Positions 27,187 to 39,899 of a stretch of 50,254 bases of DNA are shown here, piece after piece; the first letter of the stretch is position 1; each line of letters begins with the position of its first letter. The notes under the pieces were generated by a model. That model made no database searches, was not told where the DNA came from, and was given only the letters and a program-made list of their open reading frames with translations. Made by a program: the position numbers and the translations under genes. Source of the DNA: Wolfiporia cocos (lineage: Eukaryota; Basidiomycota; Agaricomycetes; Polyporales; Phaeolaceae); contig JACCLO010000073.1 of assembly GCA_029448655.1 (NCBI GenBank), positions 1-50,254 of the forward strand, in the 5' to 3' direction.

Positions 27187-28431
27187 GACACCGTGCTTGG
27201 GCTTGGGAGGGGGAGGGCTGTGGTGGTGGCAGTCAATAGGAGAGATGCGAGTCTACCTATCAGTAAGCAAGAGTCACCACGCTGCACTGGACGGCAACCA
27301 GTGCTCCGGTGACCATATATGCATGGTGTCCAGGGTCCCATGCTGACAAACCAGTGTGCCGACTCGCGGCATCGGTGGCGCTGGGCGTTTACGATCCATA
27401 TTAATCCCTTCCAATTCACGGCAAGCTAGTACGCGATCACGAAGTCGACTCGCACTCAGAGTGAGAAGTCCGTTCATCTCGCGATCCCCGTCACCCAAAT
27501 GCATCTGCACTAGCGAGGCACTTGTTCGCAAGGCACAGTGAGACACCACGCCCGTTCATCTCGCAATGATCGTCTAGGCTCGTGAACCCTTCGTGAATGG
27601 TGCACCTAGCAAGTCCCCTTCACGCTTTCATGTGTGCTGCGCACAGGCACCATTCTGATGCAGTTCCAGCCCACATAATGGCGGAGGTCGATAGCAAATC
27701 GGCTCACCAATGCGTGCTTTGATGCGTGCACAGCTGTGCTCATAGCCGATTTTATTGAGAAGTAAACCTAATCTTTCCGTGCCAAGAGACCCGCCGCAAT
27801 GCCGTGAAACAATGTCTCAGGCTGTCGCCGTCATTGGATATAAACTTATGTTACGGGTGTCAGAGAGCGTGTTCGGCAATGATGGAAGAAGTAACCATTC
27901 AACGAGAGTGTGGAAAATGGAAGATAGTGTGGCGCGCGGGATGGGAAGAGAAGGGTGCCACACCGGCGAGGAGTGGCCGCGCCCCAACAGTGGTCGAGAT
28001 GAGCCCGATGGATGCATAACACAAGGTGCTCTGTATCGAGACGGTATGAACAAAGGAAGCTGGGTAGCGAGGTGTCACGGCGAATACTTTAGCTTCCTCA
28101 TGCTGCGTTGGAATGCTAGGTGGTTTTGCACGGGGTTATTGGCATACCATTGTTAGAACAACAAGTTATTTGAGTATCGAATGCCGGATGACGGTAGTTA
28201 GGTGAGAGTTACATGCATTGCACATATCACCTTCCGCTTGCAATGGTCATGTAAACTAACACTATCCCTTCTGAGGCGTGCGTGGACCGATCGCTTGTAT
28301 ACAGCTGTGTCTTGTTTCCTGTTTCATGCTACAGCTGCATGTGATGATCAACATGCAATGATTTGTACTAGAGCGTTTGTGATATCGAGCGAACTCACCG
28401 CGTTCTCTACTATAACATGGTTGTATTCCTT
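27187..28431 (+). other. Intergenic, no gene seen
   Basis: Open frames here are short, without splice-compatible neighbours or family resemblance. Confidence 0.4.
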
Positions 28432-31400
28432 TCACTGTCTCAGGCTCGCGGGAATTTCCACTAGGACCACCGGCATCCTTCCAACGAGTGTTGTACGATC
28501 GATGCTCTTTATCGTCTCTTCTATTTTGCAGCATATCCCTTCATTTGCGCGAAGCAACTCTTCCAAACTGTCAATGACAGCACGCCCAGAGGACGCATAT
28601 TCGGCCTCGAGGTCGATAAGGCGGTTGAAGTGGGCGACACTGCAGTGGCCGTTCACAGGGATCAGCAGGTCCGCAAGAATGCGAAGTATGTATGGGCAGT
28701 CAGCACACACCTATCCGCACGCATGTGCATAGGATCCTGCGCTGCCTCCCGGAGGATTGCACTCCGATCAATGTGCACTTCTTCACGTACGCTGTCAAAG
28801 CGATCCGTGATCTTGCCGAAAATAGCCTGCGAGGGTCGAGCACATACTCAGCATACCGCAATATCCTTAGCAGCTTCTACGGCACCTGATGCAACTCCCG
28901 CAGAACATCTTCGATGTCTTGGACATTTGCAGTGGCTTCCTTGCACCGCGAGCGGTTCCCAGCACCCGTTATATTTGTTTTCCGGAATGAGCCACGTTCA
29001 CGTCGCCCTATGAAAGGCTCGTGTTCAATATCCTGCAGCAGCAGTCCCAGTGACACTAACAACAAAAGTCAGAAGTGCGCCGTTGTATCTATGGATAAGT
29101 TTACCAGTAGCCCTCTCTCGCTTGTATGGGCTCAGCGATGTGGGCTGACTCCGAGAACCAATCTCAAAGTTCAACTCCGGCAACGGTTCGCATTCTTCCA
29201 CGACTGGCGCGAAGGTAACGGAATGTCTAGGATGGGTCTTTCTCGTGGAGACAGAGTCTCCTGCACAATCATCGACCTCAACAACCTTGCCAATTGGGGT
29301 AGATGTTACCTCCGTCAACTCAAAATCAGTTTGCTCAAGCTTTTCCGGAGAGGGAATGACGAGAGGAGCAGGAGAATGTATACGATCGGATCTTGGTGTG
29401 GTATTCGTTCCGAGCATGGAATCTGCTATGGTCGCATGTATCGCCTTGTTGGCAACTTCGGAGATGTCTGACATAGAATCTTCAGCGGTGGCTGGCTCCT
29501 CAGGCAGAGGCCCTGTATGAACATTACCAGATCCCGTCAAGAGGCTTTCAGATGCGGATGATGACATAGACTTCTTGGACAGAGATGTGCATCCCAAAGT
29601 ATTCAGTGTAGGCTGTATGGTTTCTTCATGGTGAACACCAGGAACTCCGCTCGTACTGTTGTCTACAGTCGCAGATCTGTGAGGGGCTTCAGAAGTGAGG
29701 TTGGCCCATGGCGCAATCTTTCTCTTTTTGCTTGTGGACTGTTTTAGTATTAGCGTATGGCGTAGAAAGTGTCACGGTACACGCGCCTTAGCAATGTTGG
29801 TAGAACCTGACAATGGGTGAGCTTTCTCTTGCAAGGCAGGGTTCGACATTTCGACCCTCTGTAGTCCACGACCATGATATGGCTTTCTCATCAATCACGA
29901 GAACGCAAGAGAACAAACATACCCTTTTGTCCGTTGTCGAAGCACTGGCTGCGAGAGCAGGGACCACATGCTTTGCGTGTGTCTTGATTTTTACTTCCGA
30001 TTGATTTTCCTTAGTCTCTTCGACAGGTTCGTCCTCGACGAACGTGTCAGATAGCTCATGCCTGTCACATAACGGATCGTCGTCCGAGGCTCCCTGGTAG
30101 ATGATAGGGCCCGGCGGAGACGGTTTTGTCTTCCAGAGCTTTGCTTTATGAGGTCTACCTTTGGTCGTGCTCGACTGAGGGGCTTTGCTTTCCAGGGCAG
30201 GCTTATTGTCGGCCTTCTTGCGACGAGCAAACAAAGCTGTGAGAGGAGACAACGTGTTCCGAGTAGACGAAAATGGATCGGATTCGGGTAGAGCACCATA
30301 GTCAATCATGTGGGAGCATGAGGTAGGAGAACATATTTTCTCCTTTTCGCCGTGATATCTGTTGGTTGCCCTAGTCGCCGCTGTAGAACGAGGCTGAAGC
30401 ACCTGAGATTCCGTGCGCTCTGGAGGATCTGGTGTGCAAAGAGCGCTACGACCTGTCGGGGAAGTCTTGGATCGTTTATTGGCAACAGCGTCCTCTGCCA
30501 GCTTATCTGAGTTAGGACCGTCTTCGCTGCACTCAGTAGAATCTCGCTTTCTCTTGTAGGCCTTGGCGGCAACAGAGTTATTGGTCGACTTGCGGGTTTT
30601 CCCGGCAAGTCGGGATTCGGACGATTTGGCTGACCTAGTGGAGATTACTCTAGGGCCTTCCGACCGTTGCCTACGTTGAGGCGGGGCCAGCAGAACCGAG
30701 TCGACGTCAGATGGATCACATAGTTCCTCATCGCTTGCGCCAAAGGCTTCTCTTCGGACATTTTTCGAACGCATATGGGGCGTAGATTTCATAGACTGAC
30801 GTTCGTCGATAGCAGAAGATCTCGAACTAGTCGCGTTATCAAGGTCTGATCCGCAGCTGAGTTCGTCACTGCTTTGGTTGGTATTGTAGACTAGCGGAAA
30901 GTTGACAGTGTTGATGAGCGCGGATGCTATGGATTGTGTGATACTCACATTGTTGGACTTTCTCAATCCTCTAGTGAGTGGAGATCAGTCATGGAAGAAT
31001 GCGATCAATTTAGCGCACCTCGGATTGGCTTAGTTGTTTCATCGGCTTGCCCTGGGTGTCAAAATCTAAAACCAGTGGCGACGTCGCTAGTGATAGCTTC
31101 GGTGGGAGTATCTCTCTATACTTCTGTCCCTGCATTACGATACCGTGTCAGCACTCGCAAACCAGATAGAAAGTATAAGCTACGCTTTCTTACTTGACCT
31201 CTGTCGCGCAACGCATTTGCGAATCTGTCCAGATCGCCGCTCGTAAGAGTAAACGTTACAACTGGGCCGCTTTCGTCTATGCCAGAGGTTATCGGTTCTC
31301 CTCCGAGAATAGGAGGACTGCACATGACAATTTGCACCTGCGCGCCGACCCTCTCCTCGCCAGAACGCTCGCGCAGGATATCTATTTTGTGTATGGAAGT

Positions 31401-32816
31401 GTATGAGATTGTCAGGGATTCATATTGGTTATCCTGTATCGATGTATGAACATATAATCAGCTCGCCGTATGACGGACATCGAATAAGGTCAAAAGGCAC
31501 ACTTCTATGAGCATGTTCACGAGTATTGCCTTGGGATCGACATATAGCCTATCGCATCGTTGTGTTTGCCCACAGGCACAGACTTCTTCTATCGCAAAAG
31601 GCTGCGGGCTATATGGCGCCGGTCAGCGTGATAATACGGCAGCTTAAGTTACTCACAAAGTCCGGTCGCCAGCAGCCAGTGCTTCGGCAATCTTCCGTGA
31701 GGTCACGTCCCAGTCCTCCGAGGGCACGTTCTCAAGCAGCCCCGTGACCTTTTTGTCCGATGCTGGTGGTTTCCGGGGGAGACGACTTGCTGAACACAGA
31801 CTGGATGAATGCAGTACGGTTTGCGCGACCGGAGGCAGCCCCCTTCGTTGAAGGCAATAGACGCGCAAATAGCGTCAACAAGCTCTCCAGAGGAAGGAAA
31901 TCTGGATCATGGTATCGGAATCTGACATGACGCTGCTTCGAGAGAGCTTACCTTTGGTGCGCCAGATGGTGGCTCCGAGGCGACGACTACGCACAAGAAA
32001 TGGTATGCGGCATAGTAAGGTAAAATGGAATCAGGCTCACCCTCCAAGGATTTGGTCGTCACGAAGCGTGTGTTGATTGGCGTGATGCATCGCAGCAGAA
32101 TCGGCGAGAAGAGTATATGCCTGGTAATGTCGAAATGAGTGTAAGTTTGGCGCATAAATAAAGGTGTAAGAGACCGTACAGTGCATCGTAAACCAGTACT
32201 TATCATCGGAGCAGTTGGTGAGAAACATATGTCGCATAGATTGGGAAAAAGCGTGGCTGCTATGACGTCCTTTGCTTTGCTACTTTTGCCTTTGTCTAGC
32301 GCACCCATGAGCCCATCTGAAGAAGGGAATGGGGATGGAGATTACCGTTTTCACTTTCATCGAGAAAATCCTGGACATAGTCAGCTTCCCGGACAAAGCG
32401 TAAACATCGAACTAAAGCATACGAGAACACCGGACAAGAGAGAGTTGAGCACTCCTTCCCATAACCCCTGTTGCTCATTCTGCTGCTTTCTAAGAGTTGG
32501 GAGAACCTTCTCGTGATAGACCTTGTAGAAAATCGCGGCAGCGGCTTCAAGGGCAGGCTGCGGAAAAGCAGAGTATATGGGAAGAAGGGGCCTGCGCAGA
32601 CACTGAGATAACACTTTGGATGCTTGCTCGGATATCGTGGATAAATTCTATATGATGATGAACAGACATCCACTGAGCCCCAAATAGCTGCCTTACGAGT
32701 AAGACGAGGTGGGAGGACACCTTCTCGAGGGCCTCTGCTAGACTTTTGCTATTCTTGGCGCGAGATTTTGAGATAGTCTGCTGCAGCAATTTGAAAGGAG
32801 AATCGGAGGCAGACAT
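28432..32816 (-). CDS. Multi-exon nuclear protein, tentatively Red1/SYCP2-like meiotic axis protein
   Basis: It starts at 32816 (MSASDSPFKLLQQTISKSR). Helical repeat-like exons follow with short GT-AG introns: for example GGGGCTCA joins PLLPIYSAFPQPALEAAAA, then SLLSGVLDFLDESEN, then DKGKSSKAKDVIAATLFPN. Next come FLPLESLLTLFARLLPSTKG, then a beta-rich block at 31116-31337 (VVTFTLTSGDLDRFANALRDR). A large disordered, basic exon (29788-30966, KRKR and SDEE motifs) is followed by 29025-29597, which holds a PP1-docking-like RHSVTF. The end is coiled-coil (ITDRFDSVREEVHIDRSAIL, then NRLIDLEAEYASSGRAVIDS). An ARM-like N-terminus, a PH-like domain, a long disordered middle and a C-terminal coiled coil is the Red1/SYCP2 plan. 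The name is inference only, and exon borders are approximate. Confidence 0.45.
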
Positions 32817-33186
32817 TTCAAGTGGTGGGTGTACAAGGAGTAACTAGTATGGCTGTCAAGAACAAGGCGCGACGCGGAAACGCGTAGTGTCACATCCATC
32901 ACAAATACGTGACGCGACGCAACGCACGCGCTACTAGACATCTCTGAATTAAGACGCCGATTCGAGCCGACGTTGTCCAGAATACAAGCTTGTGCTTCTG
33001 CGGACGCTTCAAACATAGCTGGTATATGTATGGTATATGATATTTCTCATTAGCAGAAAGTAGCCACCCTTGCCGCTCGTTTGTCTTCAGGGCGAGGTAT
33101 GCGATAATGGTACAAGACAAGAAAGAAGCATAACCAAAGCTGGCGTAGAGTGACAAGAATGTCCGAACAATGCATACGAGAGCCAA

Positions 33187-34400
33187 TCACTCATACATCT
33201 TGTCTCCGTCGGTCTCAACGCCATAGAACTGCCACATCCGATGCGCCTCCAAGTCCGGCATCCCATCCATCTTCGCGCCCACTTCTCCGTCAACCTCATA
33301 TAGCTGTTTAGTCTATAAATGAAGTCTTATGAGGCACCAAACAGCAACTAGGAAAGGAGGGAGGGGGGGTTGCTCACGAGACAGAGCGTAGTCTTGATCA
33401 TCGGAGGGCCAGGCGTAAATTGCTCGAAGTCGTCGTTTGACGAGTCTGCTTGATCCCTAGCGAATAAGTGCGGATGTGGTACGTGCAAATGTTCATCACC
33501 ACCCTCCGTGGCAGAATCTACTAGCATGTCGGGCGCAGCGGGATTACTTGGGACAGCGACCTGCATTGTTCGCTTGACACGTATGAGTCTTTCTTCGATC
33601 CATCGAGTATAACTGCATCTGAAATTGCCCGTGCGACAAGATCGGTAATAGATTTCTGACCAGTGCAAAGTAGCTTAAAATAGCATGAGTACATGATGCT
33701 GATTCTCAAAAAAGTGAGGATGCGTACAATGAGCTCGGCGCTGATCTCGCGCCTGCCAAGTGTTCGAACAACACGCTCTTCTTTGCCGTCGGAGCCTGGA
33801 GTTGTCTTACCAGCCTTGATGCTCGAAGGGTCGAGCCGGTCTCCGAGAATCGTTGTTATTTTCAGCTCTGACAGCAACGAGACGAGTGTGCAAAAGAAAT
33901 CAACACAGCTGGCCCGGCACACGTAGCGATCTGCACTGGTGTGAGTGCGTCCCTGTCCTCGGCGTGAGGGGTAGTCGGCGGATCGAAGAACCCAGGGGGA
34001 AGTGGCTGCCCGTGAACGATCGTCGTGTTGGCAGTGGAGTCATACTCCGAGAACTGGTGAGGGCACCGTAGATCCTCTGCCCATAGCGACCGTAAAGCTT
34101 CGTAGCCACCCGGCAGCGCGAACTCCCCGAGGTCGATCGGACCGGCGCGAAGCATTTGATCGAAGAGGAGGTACCTGCGAAGCTGGGGCGTCGTGAAATA
34201 GTGCCGCACCTGCTCGAAGTCTTCGAGGATGACGTCTCGATTGGCGAGGATAGTGAGCGCTTGAGCTTCGAGTGGGAGACCAATATTGCGATCAGTGTCG
34301 AAACCTATGGCCGGGGTTCGGAGGAGGATTCGATCACCCACCCACCAGCTCGTCCCATTTTCCCACACTAGTCTCCGCCAGCGTCCACACGTCCTCCTCC
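33187..34400 (-). CDS. Conserved-looking hypothetical protein, several exons
   Basis: The best-read exon (about 34310 to 33930) begins after an acceptor CCATAG and contains FDTDRNIGLPLEAQALTIL, DVILEDFEQVRHYFTTPQL, FALPGGYEALRSLWAEDLRC and FFDPPTTPHAEDRDALTP. It continues with SLLSELKITTILGDRLDP and GRREISAELIVRILTFL (33860-33710), then a polar exon with HLFARDQADSSNDDFEQFTP, and ends LYEVDGEVGAKMDGMPDLEA...MYE at TGA 33187-33189. No motif lets me name it. The 5' end lies in GC-rich sequence right of 34400 and could not be fixed. Confidence 0.5.
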
Positions 34401-35565
34401 TCCCGGCCCTCCTCGTTCCTCCCAAGGAGCAAGCATCACGTGTCCTCTGACCCCGCCCACGGCGCGAGCGGCACCGTCCTCTTAGTATCAGCATGAACAT
34501 ACGCCGCAGGCACAGTCGGGACGCCGTGCACGGTCACAGCAGCAAGTGTGGCCGGCGCCCGGCGCCCGGAGTTACCATATCAATAAATCAGCACCGAGCC
34601 GCTATGAGAGGGCAGGGATTGGAAGGGAAGGGGATGAACATGAGCGCGGTCGCGACGTCAGTCACAAACGGCGTGTGGAGGAGGCCGGTCCACCGGACGT
34701 GCACCGCGTCTGCGACGGACGCCGGCGCGGGCGGCGCGTAGACGGCAACGTAAGGGTCGGTAGCGTCGCCAGCGTGCGGCCTGCCGCGGCCGAGTGAGTG
34801 AGGTGAGATCGGCGTGTGAAAGGGAGATGGCGCAGCTCACCGCTGTGCGTGTAGGCATGCCATTCCAGCCTACTGAAAGAGCGCAGATACGTCCTCCTCC
34901 CAGTCTGCCTGCCCGTTTGCGTCGTGTGGCGCCCGGGCGCAGGGGAAGGACGTGGAGAGGTGTATCGCGGGCAGCGTCGTGACGGTCGGCGAGACTACGT
35001 GTGCGAGGGATGCTTCCAGGGGGTGAGTGCGAGTGCATATGAAGAGTTACTATATATGCGGGACCGATCGCGGCAAACGGGACGCAGGACACCTGACTGC
35101 AAGGCGTAGAGCACGCGCCGTGGGCCACGGAGCGTGTCCCAGCCCGATAGCGCCGCGTGCTGCTTCGTGTTCAGCGGGACCACGTCGAGAGGAGCGAGCA
35201 CCGCAACGCTGTCACCGCGGCGGGATGAAGACAAGATGGACACAGACGCAGTAATTAAGGCATAGGGCGGACGGTGTGGGCGTGATAACACATGTAACTA
35301 ACTTTCACAATCCTGTACGTCCTCCCGTTGCTCGAGTCTCGTATTGTATTCGTTTCAGACCTGCCCTGTACGCACAATTGAGATCCCTTATTAGGATGTC
35401 CCGAGATTCGGCACCGCTCGTCGATCGATCGCATGCGGGGACTCAAACCCGCCGTCATTTGTCGTCGCCCTCGGTCTCGCGCCTTTTCCTTTTCGCTGGA
35501 TCGCTACGCTCGTCCCATATTTTCCTGGCTTTGCACGCCCTGCCTCATCCCACCCCGCTACGGCG
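34401..35565 (+). other. GC-rich region between divergent genes; no separate gene seen
   Basis: The interval between the minus-strand gene and MSH4 probably holds both promoters and the undetermined 5' exon of the left gene. Many overlapping open frames reflect GC content. Confidence 0.4.
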
Positions 35566-38500
35566 ATGTCACGCGGCTGGGCAGCCCAGTCGCGTCCGGC
35601 TACCGCCCGACCCCAGACCGCCGCATCATCCAGGCACGAGGCCAGCTATGTCCTGGAAGGGCGCGGAGTGTCACGTGAAGTCGGCCTTGCTGCATTGGAC
35701 AAGGATACCGGGAGGGTTTCCCTTATCCAGGTGCGCATGTAGTCAGCTCGTACTGAATCATCGCTCAATATGATGGTCCGCAGCTCGTGGACAGTCCCAC
35801 ATATGTCAAGACGCTGCATCAGCTTCATCTGCATTCTCCATCCATTATTCTGGTCCCAAACACCTTTTTATCTCTGATAGATACACCTATGGCATCTGGA
35901 GGAAAGAAAGCCTCGTCGACTTCGGTCCTAGTGCAGTGCATGATCGAAGAGTTTGATGCCACAGTCGATCCAGTGATGAGAAAATACTGGAACGATGATG
36001 CTGGTGAGCAATATGACTACTGAGCACATGCTTCGCGTTGCAACTGTAAACGCAGGACTTGCCTTTGTCAACCAGCTGATAGTTGATGACGATGAGCGGC
36101 CTGCAACTCTTGTCGCGGTGTCCAGCAAGTGGGTATATGCGTCCGAAACCTTGCGACTATACTGAACAACATTAATAGGTATTACGCGCTCTCTGCAGCT
36201 AGCGCGCTATTCGAGTATGCAGAGTCGAAGCTCAATTTACGCTTTGCTCCTTCTTCGCTCCTCATACGATATGTACAAGTAGAAGGCAGCATGATGATAG
36301 ATCCCGAGACTGCTCGAAACTTGGAGCTGGTGGGCAGCATCTCATTCAAGAGGTCCACCCATTCCATGTTTGGGTAAACCCTCTCTGTCTCTTAATATAT
36401 GCCCACGATTCAAGTAATTCACACCTAGGCTATTAAATCATACATACACTGCAATGGGTGCTCGCCTCCTCCGGGCAAATGTACTCGCGCCTATCACTGG
36501 TATCTCATTTTGCAACCGTTACGGAGTTGATCTAATAATGCTGCAGACAGTCTTCTATAGAGGCGCGCCTTGATGTCGTCGAAGGTCTATCAACTCCATG
36601 GATGTGTCTATTTCGGCTTACTGTCTTAAAGAGCTCATACAGAATGGAAATCGTTTCGACAATATGAAGAACGCGCTCAAGTCCCTCCATAATATGGACT
36701 TCGATAAGCTAATCTGCTCGGCAAGCTTTCGCCGTTTCAGGTCATGCACAGTATCAATGCTCATTTGAATCATCAGCTTGCTGCATCCGAGGCGCGTGAG
36801 ACAAGCACTGCAAAGCTTGCTGCCGCTCGCGTCGCGCAAATGCTCAGTCTCCGAAACATAGTCAAGAACATGCCCGTTCTCGCGAAAGCCTTGACAGGCA
36901 GCCGCTCCCGTCTGTTACGAATCGTACTGGACGTAGGTGCTGGAGATATAATTGTAGATTGGATGCGCGCTAAGCGCCTGTTCGATGTAGATGATCTCTG
37001 ACGAGCGACTTTCAAGAATCGAACAGCATGTTAGCGAAGCATTGAATGAAGAAGAAGCTTCAGCGAAAGTACGTGCCAAATAACGCAGCCTTCGTTGAGA
37101 TTCGATGGATCTATACAGCGCGGCCTGAATGCGGTGAATGCACGTGTGTACGCCGTCAAGGTATGTTTCCTCCTCCTTAACATCATTTGTTAATGCTCAA
37201 ATCCAGCAAATCAGGCAAACTACAATCGCCTCCTTGACGTCGCACGAGAAACATACAAGGAGAATGTCGGGGATATATTTGCATTGAACCGCGAACTCTC
37301 GGAGCAACACGACCTGCCTCTTAGTCTAGTGTACCAGGACACAGGCTTCGTTTTTGCTTTGAAGAAGACAGATCTCCGAGGGGAGCTACCTAGAGGCTTT
37401 GTGAATGTGACAGCTCAGAGAAAGCGGTGGCTCTTTTCTAGTATCGAGCTGGTCAGTCCTGTACGAGGTTACCAGTGTGAGAATGCTCACAGCTTGAGCA
37501 GAAGAAGAGAAACGCGCGCATGAAGGATGCACTGGACGAGACGCTGATCATGAGTGACAAGTATGTAGTACCGGTTGGCATTCCAATACCCGGCTCACAG
37601 GTCATACCAGGATTATACAAGAGTTGATCGCCGAGATCGTCGATGTCATTGGAGCTCTGTACAAAGCTTCGGAGGCCGTTGCCATTGTGGACATGTTGTG
37701 GTCTTTTGCGCATGCCAGCATTCGTACGTCCTGTAAATGCTAGACTGACAGAGATGTTGATTGTAAGGTTTGGTTTTGATTTCTTAGTGCGTGACTATGG
37801 TGAGCATCCTCTAAGTTAGATAACAGTGACCACTTAATACTTGGTGTAGTGCGTCCCGAGTTCACGGGAACCTTAGCCATAAAGGCGGGGCAGCATCCTG
37901 TTCTAGAGAACGTTCAGGCGGCCGGGACGCTTGTACCGAATGATGTATATTGCTGCGAGGCTTCCTCTTTTCAAATTGTCCAGGGGCCGAAGTTCGTCTG
38001 ATCATCTGATTCATCATATCTATCGCTCAATGCTGATTCAACGCAGCATGTTAGGTACGCCGAGCCCGTATATGGTCAACAAACATCCGATTGTCTGTGA
38101 CCATAGGCAAGAGCATATACTTGCGGCAGATTGGGCTGCTGACAGTCATGGCAATGTGCGGATGCTTTGTTCCTGCTGAGTACGGTAGCTTCAGGTGCGG
38201 ACCTTCTCCAAATATCACCAAAACCGCCTCTTTGAATGTCGTATCATGCAGACTGCACGATGCACTCCTGACTCGGCTATCGAACGACGACGATATCGAA
38301 AAGAGCCTGAGCACATTTGCGAGTGAGATGGCATCTTGCGCGATGATCGTTGGTTTGTAACTTGAGCTAACTATGAAACCAGCATCATCTTGATGCCGAA
38401 ATTGTGCCAGGGATTGCTACGGAGAATTCTCTCATCCTGATCGACGAAGTTGGCCGCGGCACCTCTCCAAGGGAAGAAGTTGGCATCTCGCATGCCATCG

Positions 38501-39313
38501 CAGAGGAACTCATCAAACTCAAGGTCGTACCGGCTCATTTTGCGGTCCCTGTACATTACTGATAATGCCGTTGGTTTGCTAGTCATATGTCTTCTTCGCA
38601 ACGTATGCACCTGTACCATTATCACTAATGTATGGGTTGCTTACAGGCCCTGTAGTCACTTCAGCGAGCTCACGACAACATTGTCGCGCCAGCCATCTGT
38701 TGTCAAGTGAGTAGGTTTTGAATGATTACATCTCGGTTACTAACAGAACTTGTCAGCCTTCATCTTGCCGTTCAGGTTCTCCATACCAATCGCTTCGTGT
38801 ATCTTTGTTAACTTCTGACGCAGAGGTCACGCCAATCCACGTCGAACTTTGGCATGACTTTTCAATACAGGTGCGTACATTTGCGAGACCTTGGCCCTTT
38901 GCTGTTCGTCACAGAGTTGTCGACGGAGCGCCGGAACAGACGAGCCACTACGGTTTGTTGGACATATTGTGTGGTACGCTGAGCTAAGTTTCATCTGTGC
39001 CAGGTCTTGATCTTGCCCGACTTGCCGATCTACCGAATGACGTCCTCGCCGAGGGAAGGCGGGTCGCAGAAGCCTTGAGCGAGATGGAGGAACGCCAGGA
39101 GCAGGATAGCCGCTCGAACAAAGTCTCCATACGGCGCAAGGCCCTCCTCAGGGTATGTACTCCTTATGGCAGGTGCTACTTTCAGTCCGCTCTCAGCTAC
39201 GGACCCAACTCACGCAAGCGCTCGATCATTCCTCGCTACCCGATGAAGAGTTGGCTGCTCATCTTGCTCGATTCCAGAAGGAGATCATGCAGGTCCTCCG
39301 TGATACCATGTAG
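35566..39313 (+). CDS. MSH4: MutS homolog 4, meiotic crossover protein
   Basis: MSH4 pairs with MSH5 to stabilise crossover intermediates in meiosis; unlike MSH2/3/6 it lacks the mismatch-reading domain. The start ATG at 35566 leads into a short N-terminus, then SYVLEGRGVSREVGLAALDK, TYVKTLHQLHLHSP and the connector domain. The core domain follows (SAASALFEYAESKLNLRFA, IDPETARNLELVGSISFK), then the clamp/lever region (KENVGDIFALNRELSEQHD). The MutS ATPase domain has GQHPVLENV, Walker A GPNMLGKSIYLRQ, Walker B LILIDEVGRGTSP, THFSEL, and a C-terminus with LDLARLADLPNDVLAEGRR. The stop is TAG 39311-39313. At least a dozen introns of about 50 nt all fit GT-AG with frame kept, e.g. 35731-35783, 37992-38046, 38055-38106. 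No disabling mutation was found. An 8-nt exon codes the centre of Walker A. Confidence 0.9.
38047..38054 (+). other. 8-nt micro-exon of MSH4 (Walker A)
   Basis: CATGTTAG lies between introns 37992-38046 (GTTCGT...ACGCAG) and 38055-38106 (GTACGC...CCATAG). Joining gives GPN-M-L-GKS in frame. Skipping it would break the frame and remove the ATP-binding loop. Confidence 0.7.
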
Positions 39314-39899
39314 TATGTCGGGTACATCCTTTGACAAGTAAGCGGTTCTGTACTTGTGTGATCACACGCACGAGTGTGGAAAAGACGGCGCCGCGTCATT
39401 TTTCGATCCATACTTGCACTTAAGCTGCCCAGATAGCAATAGCGGACACATATCACCGTGGCCGCCACAAACGTAGCGGCAGCGAACCGGACTTGTCGGG
39501 CCGTCCGTGTTTTATGACTTCCCAGGAATGCGCCCACCGGCGCCTACGTAGCAATTGCGCTTTGATCCGGTACAATTGCGCATTGTACTAGCCATAGACC
39601 GCCAAGCTCTGGCTAGCTGCCGTTGTCCATCTCCGACAGACACATCAGTCTGAAAATGTGCATGCCAATCACGGCGACGGGCACGTACTCTATCACCAAG
39701 ATCGTCCTCTGCCATCTATGATCATGACGGATGTCAACGAGAATCGAATCCCTTTGATCATCAACCCCATCAAAATCACCACGATATCCAAGTCAGACTC
39801 CTCCTTGGTGCCTCCGATTCTGCATCATTCTGGTTAGGTTCTATTGCAATGATGTACTGCTCATGTTTCGACCTCTGGGAGTTTTAAACTGCAACCCAG
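39314..39899 (+). other. Intergenic, no gene seen
   Basis: Short frames only, such as 39721-39837 (MTDVNENRIPLIINPIKIT), without continuation. Confidence 0.35.
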
